From G965279335 sp965279285 (GTDB lineage: Bacteria; Pseudomonadota; Gammaproteobacteria; DSM-16500): a stretch of DNA of 64,000 nt. The notes beneath the pieces are model-generated. The model worked only from the letters and a program-made list of their open reading frames with translations, was not told the origin of the DNA and searched no databases. Positions 54,201 to 61,993 of the stretch are shown here, one piece after another. Every line of letters begins with the position of its first letter. Positions within the stretch are counted from its first letter, which is position 1. The stretch covers positions 558,001 through 622,000 of the forward strand of contig OZ257148.1 in NCBI GenBank assembly GCA_965279285.1, written 5' to 3'. Both the position numbers and the translations under genes were made by a program.

Positions 54201-56047
54201 AGGGAGCTGTTCGTTCATTGGCGGTATTACCCGATGGCCGTTTTCTTAGTGGCTCTGGGGATAAGTCCATCAAGCTGTGGGACGCTCAAGGTAATTGTCT
54301 CTCTACACTGAAAAACCATAAAACTACTGTTTGGGCATTAGCGGTGTTGTCAGATGGTCGTTTTCTCAGTGGGTCGGAGGATGGCGATATCAAAGTGTGG
54401 GACGCTCAAGCTAACTGTTGCGCTACACTAAAGGGTCATGGGAGCGGTGTTGGGGGGTTGGCGGAGCTTCCAGACGGCCGTTTTCTCAGTGGTTCTTATG
54501 ATGAATCTATTAAGATGTGGGATAGCAAAGGTAACTGTTTGGCGACCTTAAATAGCCCTGAGGGTCATGTTCGTACGCTGGCAGTGTTGCCTGGCCGCTT
54601 CATCAGTGCCTCTGAAAAAGGTCGATCTATCGAATTGTGGGATTCTGGATCGCGTGCTTTGCAGCTGGGCGATATCCAAGCAATATTAGCGACTTTAAAG
54701 AATAATCTCTCAGTTAAAAAATTGAATTTGCAGAATATGCAATTAACCGATAAGGATGTACCCGAATTACTGGAATATTTGCAAGCCAATAAATCTTTGA
54801 TCGAATTAGATATACGTAATACAGCCATTACCGCACAAGAAGCGGCAGTTTTATATCAAGCATTAAAAACCCATCCCTCATTAACACAAATTTTGCATCA
54901 TGGAATTGATCTTGCTGAGATGCAGTATCATTTAGGGGTTCGTTATTTAAAAGGCGAAAATATTGTCCAAGACAAAAAACAAGCGGTCGAATTATTTAAC
55001 AAAGCAGCAGAATTAAACCATATGGGTGCCCAAGTAAGTTTAGGAGAGTGCTATTTAAAAGGTAAGGGAATTGTTAAGGACGAAATACAAGCGGTTGGAT
55101 GGTTTCGTAAAGCAGCCTTACAAAATAATGCTGTTGCCCAAAATAATTTGGGAGAGTGTTACTTAAAGGCTAACGGGATTGCTCAGGATGAAAAAGAAGC
55201 AGTCGAATGGTTTAGCAAAGCAGCATTGCAAAATAATGCAGAGGCGCAATTTAATTTAGGAATATGTTTTTTACAAGGTAAAGGGGTAGTTAAAGATGAA
55301 AAGCAAGCTAGTAATTGGTTACAAAAAGCAGCCGTACAAAATCATGCTGGTGCGCACGAAGAAATTGGCAAGTTAAAACTTCAAGCTGATATTCAAGCCC
55401 GTGAAAAACAAGAAAAAGTAGAGCATGAATTAAAGAAACAAGCAGAAGAGGAAAAGCTTAAACGTGAAAAAGAAGAACAAGAGAATCTAAAACAAGCAAA
55501 AGAGAAAAGACGTAACGCATTTGTTCAACAATTAAAAACCATAGAGGACTCCGCCAAACTGCTTGATAGTAAAATGAGTGCTGTTAATCAAGGTTATCAA
55601 GCGTTGGAAAGTGAGGCGGTTCTTTTGGCGAGTGTAGAATTTTATCTATCACGCGCACAATTTTATGATGTATCTGCGCAAAAAGAAAAAATTTCTTTGC
55701 GTCAGGACACGTTATATAACAAAGCCTTACAAGATTATCGGCAAGCGCTAGAATATGATCCCTTTGTGGAAAATGCCCCAGAGCGAATTGAAGCAATTGA
55801 GCTTTTATTAAAAAACAAAGCAACGCCTCCGGTGGCTACTTTTTTTGTAAGCGCTAATACAGGTGCAGCTGATAACAGCCAAACACCTAAACGCGACAAC
55901 TTAAATGCAGAACAGCTGGCTAAATTAGAGCAAATAAAAGCTAGGATACGTTTGCAAGCGAATCAACAAAATTCGTCACAAGGTGCTGCTGCATCTACTG
56001 CCGCTGCAGAAAGTAACCCAACATCACCAACGCGGGCAAAGCACTGA
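51293..56047 (+). CDS. Giant modular repeat protein: TPR, two seven-blade WD40 propellers, three LRR modules, Sel1 repeats, coiled coil
   Basis: I start at 51293, where AAGGAG precedes MQAYKPKDQ; 1,584 residues. Order by residue: TPRs ~13-165; seven WD40 blades ~203-482; LRR module ~489-572; linker; second LRR module ~676-749; Gln/Pro linker; seven WD40 blades ~839-1116; third LRR module ~1122-1199; four Sel1 repeats ~1206-1359; Lys/Glu coiled coil ~1362-1406; a TPR-like helical part; and an Ala/Ser tail. Blades follow the pattern LAVLPDGRFLSGS..IKLWD. No signal peptide, membrane segment, NTPase or protease motif is visible, so it is a scaffold. Such domain mixes are typical of host-interacting proteins in intracellular bacteria; a secreted effector or a cytoplasmic assembly platform are both possible. 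Confidence 0.85.
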   Translation: MQAYKPKDQKAQNSQTFVDEGNKYFRLGQYTEALSQYEVALKLDPNNAFVHSHKGAALIQLGSPADALVSLDAALKLNPNDAKTYNYKGIALVRCRRPAEALISFDTVLKLEPNNVFAKAKTHNNKGFALNQLGRYAEAILSFETALKFNPNDANATFNKARALARVTANSDRIAEIKSEKTTELDFSQEKVFDEIAVPSLSMLVTLKGLKPGTSPPLAALPDGRLISGTSDSSIRLWDIKGSSFVNLIGHSGEIYALAVLSDGRFLSGSADNTIKIWDSAGKCLATLKEHTGPVCALAVLPDGRFISGSMDKAIKLWDNKGNCLVTIKRGIFEKGHNETVCALAALPDGRFISGSFGKTIKLWDTKGKFLAVLTGHEGAVRTLAALPNGGFLSGSADKTIRLWDSKGNCLSTIKGHEGTVSALAVLPDGRFLSVSDDKYIKVWSYMGSCLAKLTGHGEETFLAVLPNNRFISSSLNTPFKLWDSGSRSLQFKDIHPLLVAMKNSSSIKKLNLQNVQLTDADVLELINLILVNRSLMELDVRNTDITSQGAEKLFKALKAHVPPIKILHLAMAEIIQQSAQIDEKLINLSAASSGELNPNRLKSHVSQKNDPGNSLGKDQKSQPISPLTEVAKTLFNDNTLILSLNDTMQELLDLSTYYMVDEKANVATGSRALRFNDIEVVLAALKSNLFLKKLNLQNVKLTNEDVPKLIAYILANPSLIELDIRNTDIYYDGAEKLFEGLKARVPVIKILHVDIEKIIQKSSPLQVPTQSLPAQDRKQPSAQLVPQPALATPIVKQAGKASTFFNSNAIIHSVKDTKPEFLDLSPYFVVDEKAKPFPQPLATLHGHTAIVRALAVLPDGRFLSGSYDTSIKLWDAQGNYLTTLQGHDSYVYVLAVLPGGRFISGSSDKSIKIWDAQQGKCVATLKGHTGSIGALAVFPNGRFLSGSLDNTIKVWSARGECLDTLEGHEGAVRSLAVLPDGRFLSGSGDKSIKLWDAQGNCLSTLKNHKTTVWALAVLSDGRFLSGSEDGDIKVWDAQANCCATLKGHGSGVGGLAELPDGRFLSGSYDESIKMWDSKGNCLATLNSPEGHVRTLAVLPGRFISASEKGRSIELWDSGSRALQLGDIQAILATLKNNLSVKKLNLQNMQLTDKDVPELLEYLQANKSLIELDIRNTAITAQEAAVLYQALKTHPSLTQILHHGIDLAEMQYHLGVRYLKGENIVQDKKQAVELFNKAAELNHMGAQVSLGECYLKGKGIVKDEIQAVGWFRKAALQNNAVAQNNLGECYLKANGIAQDEKEAVEWFSKAALQNNAEAQFNLGICFLQGKGVVKDEKQASNWLQKAAVQNHAGAHEEIGKLKLQADIQAREKQEKVEHELKKQAEEEKLKREKEEQENLKQAKEKRRNAFVQQLKTIEDSAKLLDSKMSAVNQGYQALESEAVLLASVEFYLSRAQFYDVSAQKEKISLRQDTLYNKALQDYRQALEYDPFVENAPERIEAIELLLKNKATPPVATFFVSANTGAADNSQTPKRDNLNAEQLAKLEQIKARIRLQANQQNSSQGAAASTAAAESNPTSPTRAKH

Positions 56048-56172
56048 TTTATTTTAAGAGGCTAAGCAGCTTCAACCGCGAAAAAAGGTTATATAAGGGG
56101 ATGTGGTTGCTTAGTTTTGGTAGTGGTTTATTTTTATGATAGCTAGCCAATATTCATTAAGGAAAAATCATT

Positions 56173-57636
56173 ATGCATAGTTTCTTTTCAACTTCCGCGA
56201 AACAACAGGAATTGCTTACCCTTAAAGGACGCATTCGTACCTTGCAACAACAAGAGGGTGTGCTTAGGGAAGATATTAAGCAGCAATTTCAGAAAAATTC
56301 ACAAATAAGCCAACAACTTCGAGAATTAAGCACCAAGTTATTTGATTTAAAACAAGCCCATAGTAAGAAAAAAAGTGAGGGTGAAGTAAAGCTCAAGTCA
56401 ATTGAGTATTTGAAAATGGAGCATGTTAAACTAGCAAAAGAGCTTCAACATATTTCAAAAAATACACAAGAAGCAAAAGAAATTTATTCTAAAAAGGAAT
56501 TTGAATTAAAAAGTGTAGAAGTGCAAAGAAGTAAAAAGCGTGAGCAAATTCAAGAGTTGCAAAATGAAATCAATAGACTTGATGGCATAGTAAGCAGTGC
56601 AAAACCTGTGGCGCGCTATGTGATAGATGGAGAATACTGCGTAAATGGTATTCACAATTGTAAAAACCATCCGCCCCGACAAATATTAGCTAACAACGAA
56701 GAAATAAGGCAACACGAGCGAATGGTAGAAGAAGCCAGAATTGGAAGAATGAAGCTGGCAGGACAAAAAGAATCACTCGAAGGGGAAGTGAGAAAGCTAG
56801 ATAATCAGTCTCTGACCTTAGTCTCTGCTATCAAATTAACTAAAGATAACTACATACGATATCTCGGACAATCCCAGAGCAAAGAAAAAGAAATGGCAGA
56901 AAAACAAAAATGTATTAAACAAGAGGAAGAACTTTATGATTCACTCAAACAAAAAGAAGAAGAGTTAAAACATCTTATTGAAGAGGCGAATAACCAACAT
57001 GACAAGTTGTTAAAAGAGCAAACATTGGCTGAGCAAAAAGTTAAAACGCTAGAAAAAGATTTATCTCAAAAACGAATTGAATTGAAAAATTCGAATGGTC
57101 GTGCTGATCAATTAACACGAGAAATTGCTTATCAACAAAATGCAGAGGCAAAGGCAGCAGAAGCACAAGCTTTAGAAAGAATAGCAAGAGAAGAAATAGC
57201 CAGAGAACAATCCTTAAAACACGCGGCGAGCCAATCTAACGCACCATCCTTGTCTTCATCTGCCGCAGATGATGCATTAGAGCAGATCGCTCGAGCAGAA
57301 CTGGCTGCAGAACAAGCCGCAAGAAAAGCTGCTGCCAGTTCCAGCTTATTCGGAAAAATCATAACAGCCGCGAGTGACGTTGTGGTCGGATCAGCATACG
57401 CAAGCGAAAATGAAGACACACTAGAAAAACCTGAAGGAATGTTACAAAAATTCAAAAATAAAGCTAGTGATGTAGTAACAACAACAGGTGGTTTATGGCC
57501 TTCTGCTCTTATTGAAACTGCAAAGCAAACTTTCCATGGTTCCGCGATGCAACAATTAGACCAAGATTATGGCAACCCACCTGAACCTACGGGTGATTTG
57601 CTTATTGATAACGACAATACGCCGCATATCAAATGA
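56173..57636 (+). CDS. Long coiled-coil protein
   Basis: A 487-residue protein of unknown family. Residues ~5-145 and ~170-345 are heptad-rich coiled coil (TLKGRIRTLQQQEGVLRED and similar), separated by a short Cys/His segment, EYCVNGIHNCKNHPP (~residues 155-170), that could bind metal. An Ala/Glu-rich helix follows (LERIAREEIAREQ), then a C-terminal ~110 residues with SLFGKIITAASDVVVGSAYA and GGLWPSALIETAKQTFHG, perhaps membrane-active. It lies 125 bp after the giant gene on the same strand within the island, so a shared complex is plausible. The 3' end runs into the transposase remnant. Confidence 0.65.
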   Translation: MHSFFSTSAKQQELLTLKGRIRTLQQQEGVLREDIKQQFQKNSQISQQLRELSTKLFDLKQAHSKKKSEGEVKLKSIEYLKMEHVKLAKELQHISKNTQEAKEIYSKKEFELKSVEVQRSKKREQIQELQNEINRLDGIVSSAKPVARYVIDGEYCVNGIHNCKNHPPRQILANNEEIRQHERMVEEARIGRMKLAGQKESLEGEVRKLDNQSLTLVSAIKLTKDNYIRYLGQSQSKEKEMAEKQKCIKQEEELYDSLKQKEEELKHLIEEANNQHDKLLKEQTLAEQKVKTLEKDLSQKRIELKNSNGRADQLTREIAYQQNAEAKAAEAQALERIAREEIAREQSLKHAASQSNAPSLSSSAADDALEQIARAELAAEQAARKAAASSSLFGKIITAASDVVVGSAYASENEDTLEKPEGMLQKFKNKASDVVTTTGGLWPSALIETAKQTFHGSAMQQLDQDYGNPPEPTGDLLIDNDNTPHIK

Positions 57637-57652
57637 TGGTTCGGAAGTGTCA

Positions 57653-58254
57653 TTTAAACTGTGGTTTCTCTCATGTGTGATTCATAGACATCGTTTCAAT
57701 AAATGTTATCAAGATGCTTATATTACTAAAAAACAGCCACGAGCTTGTCGCGTTATTACCAAACAAGGTTTTCTGTTAAGCAAAAGAAAAAAACCAGCGA
57801 GGCTTCCTAGAAACTATAACTCAGCAAACGGAGACTATCAGTGTTTAGCCAAAGAGCCTTGGGTACTAGCAACAAACTTACCCAAGGAATATGGAACAAC
57901 AGAAGTTCTTAATAGTTATAAAAAAAGCATGCAAATAGAAGAAAGTTTTAGAGATATTAAGAACCCGAGATATGGGCTAGGTAGCAGAAACATAGAAACA
58001 CGCTGCATATATAGATGGAGTATTCTTATGCTATTAGTTGCAATTGCTCAAATTACGTTATGAATTATAGGAGTAGTCGGGCATAGCCAAGGTTTTCAGA
58101 AAACATTTCAGTCAAATACCGTAAGGAATAAAAAAGTATTTTCATATTTTTATTTAGGGCAGTTAATTGTGGAATTTGACAAATTTAAAGAGCTAGAGAT
58201 TAACTACCAATACTTGCCAACAATTATTGAAACTGAGCTGGCAAGGGTATGGTA
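57653..58254 (+). pseudogene. IS4-family transposase, C-terminal remnant with in-frame stop
   Basis: Only the C-terminal third of a DDE transposase remains. EPWVLATNLP and YKKSMQIEESFRDIKNPRYGLGSR carry the IS4 family Y-(2)-R-(3)-E-(6)-K signature, with Ser in place of Arg. A TGA at 58061-58063 stands where the family has Trp, and the frame continues past it through FQSNTVRNKKVFSYFYLGQL to TAA at 58252. The 5' part is lost into the preceding gene. No complete IS ends are recognised. It is a relic that may account for how the island was assembled. Confidence 0.75.
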
Positions 58255-58271
58255 ATTTCGTGGGGATATTT

Positions 58272-58319
58272 CAGCTTGCGAGCACGAAAAAAAATCATAT
58301 CGTGACAGGACCCCAGTCA
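58272..58319 (-). repeat. Class C palindrome C4 (truncated, inverted relative to C3)
   Basis: Contains only the outer half of class C: CAGCTTGCGAGCACG, then the AT run and CAGGACCCCAGTCA ending at 58319. The GCGCGC half and the CCACCCC inner end are missing, replaced by DNA next to the transposase remnant. It marks the right edge of the island. Confidence 0.85.
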
Positions 58320-58480
58320 ATTGATCAAGACGCCAGAACTAACCCTATGTTTTCGCAAGAAAAACTTAAATTTATACCTGCAATATCCCGCAAATAAGGT
58401 ATACTTAATTTAATATGACCGGTTTTTTATTTACACACTTTGCTTTTTAATCGCGTCCCCTACTTTGTGAGGCGAAAACA

Positions 58481-60079
58481 ATGAGTGAAATGAGTGATAT
58501 TAATGATCAGACTATCAGCAAGGAACAAATGGCATTGCTGGAACAATATACGGCTGCAACGTTAACTAAAATTATTGGCAGCCAAAATGATTTGGATGCT
58601 AAAGATAAAGTATTAGAAGAAATGCTTGCTTGGTGCAAAGAGCAAGGCAATATTGTTGTGTTAAAAAGCGCAACCATTTTATCATCAGACCCCACTTCGC
58701 GCACAGTTCAAAATTGTAAATCACTCATGTTAAGTAAAGGTATTCACCCCGGCCTTGTTTTTGCTGCAGTACCTTCTTTTGTTAGTTTGATGTTGGCGAG
58801 CGGTGGTCATGAAGAAGAAGTATTAAAACAAAAGGGTGAAATTAATGTTGCGTTTAGTGATCAACAAAAACATTTACGTGATCTTGTTTATGAAGCTGTT
58901 AGTCAAGGTGTAAGTGATATCCATATTCAAGTTCGTCAAACATACACTAAAATTCGAATGCGCCAACATGGTGAATTACGGCTTTATGCAGAATGGTCAG
59001 AAAAATTAGGGAGAGAAATTGCTTCTGTTGCTTTTAACAAAGAAACTGATCATGCCACATCACATTTTAATCCTTTAATTCCGCAAGATGCATCAATGCC
59101 ATTAAAAATTCACGGTAGAGATATTCGTTTACGTTTAGCGAGTGTTCCTGCTCATGGCGGTTTTGATATGGTAATGCGTATTTTGGCGACGGGCCAAGAG
59201 CGTACACATACTTTAATTGACTTAGGTTATACCGATAAGCAAGTTGATATCATAAAAATGGCCTTGAAATTACCTTTCGGTGCAATCATTGTTGCCGGGC
59301 CAACAGGCTCAGGTAAAACGACAACGCTAGCAGCGTGTATGGAAATGGTTGATCCAAGTCAAAAACTCTATTCGATTGAAGATCCCGTAGAAAAAGTAGT
59401 AGAAGAAGCGACGCAAGTTCCAGTTAATACCGAAAAAGAAGATAGAAGTTTTGCTAGTATGGGGCGCGCGGCTTTACGTATGGATCCAGATATCATTATT
59501 CTGGGAGAAATGCGCGATGAAGATACCGCTCATGTGATGGTGCGTGCATCTATCACGGGTCACTTGGTTTTAACAACACTTCATACGAATAGAGCAACGG
59601 CAATTATTACGCGCTTAGTTGACATGGGAGTTTCCCCCGTCTTATTGAGTGACAGCAGTGTGTTGCGTTGTCTAATTTGTCAAAGATTAATTCCTAAAAT
59701 TTGCCAAGATTGCGCTTTACCATTGAGAAACTCACCACGACATCAAGAAAATCTTGCTGAATGGGAAGAGGTCTTAGGTTTAAGTGTTATTGATGGAGCA
59801 AAAGCACGTGGCCCAGGTTGTGTAACGTGTGGTCGATCAGGGGTAACGGGTAGAACTGTTGTTGCTGAGGTCATATGGCTTGATGAAGAAGGTCGTCATT
59901 TTATTCAAAAATGCGACACCTTGAATTGGGAAAAATATTTAAAAGAAAATGGTTGGGTTGATTTTCGTGGCCGAGCTATCGAGTTGATTAAAGATGGTAT
60001 TTGCGATCCCTTTGATGCAGAAAAAGTAGTTGGTCCGATTAGTGCTGCAACTAAAGCGGTTAGTTATAAGTACACATAA
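58481..60079 (+). CDS. Type IV pilus / type II secretion ATPase (GspE/PilB family)
   Basis: A 532-residue hexameric assembly ATPase. Walker A is AGPTGSGKTTTLAA (about residue 272), the Asp box is LYSIEDPVEKVVEEATQ, Walker B RMDPDIIILGEMRDEDTA, and the His box GHLVLTTLHTNRA. A Cys pair CQDC with a later CVTCGRSG is the zinc motif of the family. It starts the run of pilus genes, 161 bp after C4. With the TcpQ- and PilN-like genes downstream it resembles a type IVB pilus, where this subunit would be PilQ. Confidence 0.93.
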   Translation: MSEMSDINDQTISKEQMALLEQYTAATLTKIIGSQNDLDAKDKVLEEMLAWCKEQGNIVVLKSATILSSDPTSRTVQNCKSLMLSKGIHPGLVFAAVPSFVSLMLASGGHEEEVLKQKGEINVAFSDQQKHLRDLVYEAVSQGVSDIHIQVRQTYTKIRMRQHGELRLYAEWSEKLGREIASVAFNKETDHATSHFNPLIPQDASMPLKIHGRDIRLRLASVPAHGGFDMVMRILATGQERTHTLIDLGYTDKQVDIIKMALKLPFGAIIVAGPTGSGKTTTLAACMEMVDPSQKLYSIEDPVEKVVEEATQVPVNTEKEDRSFASMGRAALRMDPDIIILGEMRDEDTAHVMVRASITGHLVLTTLHTNRATAIITRLVDMGVSPVLLSDSSVLRCLICQRLIPKICQDCALPLRNSPRHQENLAEWEEVLGLSVIDGAKARGPGCVTCGRSGVTGRTVVAEVIWLDEEGRHFIQKCDTLNWEKYLKENGWVDFRGRAIELIKDGICDPFDAEKVVGPISAATKAVSYKYT

Positions 60080-60099
60080 TAAAATGGATAGGCTAATTT

Positions 60100-61164
60100 A
60101 TGAATTTTGTTGATATAGATAGTACCAAGTCATTTGCATCATCAATTATGTTATGGATTAGGCGTAGCCAATTTGGTAATAAAGCGCAACTTGCTTTTTT
60201 AGAAGATTTTTATGTGTTGATAAATGATGGTATTCCAGCAAATCGTGCTATTGAAATGTTAGCTCAAGTTACAACAGGATTAACTAAAGAAGTTGCACTT
60301 TCTATTGCGCAAAAAGTTTCAGAAGGTCGTCCTCTAGCGGATGGTATGCGTGAGTGGTTTGCAATGAATGTGATAGAAATAATTCGTGTAGGAGAAGAAG
60401 GTGGAGCATTAGCTGAAACATTAAAATCAGCAATTAAAACCTTAGGTCAAACGAGTAGTAGTATGGGCGCATTGATTAGTGCTATCAGCTATCCGTTGAT
60501 GGTTATTTTGCTTGCTTGTGGTGTAATAATATATTTAGATAATTCCGTATTTATTCAATTTAAAGCGTTAAAACCCATTGCTGAGTGGCCAGATGCAGGG
60601 CGTCAGTTGGTGGCGATGGCAGAAATTATTGAAACATGGTGGTGGTTAGTTTTAATTGCATTGGTTGTTGTTATTGTGGTTTTTCGACGTTTGATGGGCA
60701 ACTACACAGGCGAGTTAAGACCATTTTTAGATAAGTTTCCGCCCTTTAATTTATATCGTCAATTTGCTGCGGCAAGATTAATGGAAACATTGGGCTTATT
60801 AGTTGCAAATGGTGTTGTGTTTAAAAGTGCAATTAAAGTTATGCAATATCAAGCTAATCCTTATTTAGCATCTCACTTGGTCACAATGGAACATTTACTT
60901 GGAAAAGGAAAAGGTAATGTTGCTGATGTGCTAGCAACGGGTCTTATCGATAACTCGGATATTATGCGCTTACGGGTTATGGCTGAAGTGAAAGGATTTG
61001 AGCACGGCTTAATTCGAATGGGCGTGCATGGTTCTGAAAAAACAGCAAAGACATTAAAACTCATTGCCAAAATTATTGGTGGTGTTATGTTGGGTCTAGG
61101 AGCCTATCTAATTATTACTATTATCAGAGGAATTTATTTAACTGGTATGGCAATGGGGCAATAA
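60100..61164 (+). CDS. Pilus inner-membrane platform protein (GspF/PilC/PilR type)
   Basis: 354 residues. The cytoplasmic GspF-type domain repeats at ~20-130 (FLEDFYVLINDGIPANRAIEML) and ~210-320 (AARLMETLGLLVANGVVFKSAIKVM), separated and followed by hydrophobic helices such as YPLMVILLACGVIIYLD, WWWLVLIALVVVIVVF and the terminal IIGGVMLGLGAYLIITIIRG. It links the ATPase to the pilin assembly site. It lies 21 bp after the ATPase gene and touches the first pilin gene. Confidence 0.9.
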   Translation: MNFVDIDSTKSFASSIMLWIRRSQFGNKAQLAFLEDFYVLINDGIPANRAIEMLAQVTTGLTKEVALSIAQKVSEGRPLADGMREWFAMNVIEIIRVGEEGGALAETLKSAIKTLGQTSSSMGALISAISYPLMVILLACGVIIYLDNSVFIQFKALKPIAEWPDAGRQLVAMAEIIETWWWLVLIALVVVIVVFRRLMGNYTGELRPFLDKFPPFNLYRQFAAARLMETLGLLVANGVVFKSAIKVMQYQANPYLASHLVTMEHLLGKGKGNVADVLATGLIDNSDIMRLRVMAEVKGFEHGLIRMGVHGSEKTAKTLKLIAKIIGGVMLGLGAYLIITIIRGIYLTGMAMGQ

Positions 61165-61992
61165 GTGAGAAAACAAAGTGGTATAACATTAATTGAAACC
61201 ATGCTGGTACTCATGTTAGCAGCTGTTGTTCTTATGTTAAGCATACGTCAATTTAACAGCTATAAGCGCGATAATGAAGTGCGACAAATACAAGCTAGTG
61301 TTGACCAACTATTTCAAGGATTGGCAATGTATTATCAAGCTAACTGCCGCAATCCTTCTGATTCATTAGGTAACCCAGTCTTGAGTGGTTCTTATGGGAC
61401 ATTAGATCCTAGTCATATTCCTCCACCTTCTAGTCCCTATACACTTCTTACAGTTGCTGTAGGTAATAATTCATTAGTGGATAGTGGTTATCTTTCACAG
61501 TGGAAACCGTTGTCTAATTCACTTGTTGATGCCTCATATGGGGATAATGGTTTTAGTGTGCAGTTTAATAATGTTTCCGCTGCAACCCCGAGTCGAACAC
61601 CGGATGCAACGTTTTATGCTTGGGTTGGTGGTGATAGTACTAATGCAAATACAGCAACTCGTGTTACGTTTTCTTCATCTGTAGGAACTATTTATATTTG
61701 GCAGTCACATATTGCAATGAAATTAGCTAGCACATTAGACCCAGCAGTTTATAAAGGAAGACTAGGTGCAACATGCAGCTCTAGCTCAGCCACTACGCCC
61801 TGTTTATCAGCTACGCCAGGATCTTTTATTATTTGGGAAAGTTTACCGAGTACTGCTTCACGAAGCTCTACTTCTAGTTTGGCCCCTTTTATGCCGACAG
61901 TTAAAGCATTTACGAATTTGTATTATACTAATGATATGTATGGAGCAATGACAGGCCAAGCATCATCCAATAATTATTTATGTGGCGGATAA
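61165..61992 (+). CDS. Prepilin-like protein 1
   Basis: 275 residues starting at a GTG. The prepilin peptidase motif is QSG|ITLIETMLVLMLAAVVLML, with Glu at position 5 of the mature protein, followed by the usual hydrophobic helix. The long C-terminal domain is Ser/Thr-rich with several cysteines (NCRNPSD, GATCSSS, TTPCLSA, NNYLCGG). Large for a minor pilin; it may be a major type IVB pilin or an adhesin-tipped one. It abuts the platform gene and the second prepilin gene. Confidence 0.82.
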   Translation: MRKQSGITLIETMLVLMLAAVVLMLSIRQFNSYKRDNEVRQIQASVDQLFQGLAMYYQANCRNPSDSLGNPVLSGSYGTLDPSHIPPPSSPYTLLTVAVGNNSLVDSGYLSQWKPLSNSLVDASYGDNGFSVQFNNVSAATPSRTPDATFYAWVGGDSTNANTATRVTFSSSVGTIYIWQSHIAMKLASTLDPAVYKGRLGATCSSSSATTPCLSATPGSFIIWESLPSTASRSSTSSLAPFMPTVKAFTNLYYTNDMYGAMTGQASSNNYLCGG

Positions 61993-61993
61993 C

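Noticed and set aside
51293..56047. Giant protein as a STAND/NLR-type defence ATPase
   Set aside because: It has WD40, TPR and LRR sensor-type repeats but no Walker A/B NTPase core and no effector domain.
57569..57652. Transposase starting at the ATG at 57569
   Set aside because: This stretch is the coding end of the coiled-coil gene in another frame, and the translated residues do not resemble a transposase.
58061..58063. TGA in the transposase read as selenocysteine or as Trp by an altered code
   Set aside because: TGA is used as a normal stop in many intact genes here (for example dsbB), and the transposase already has a damaged signature and a missing 5' part.
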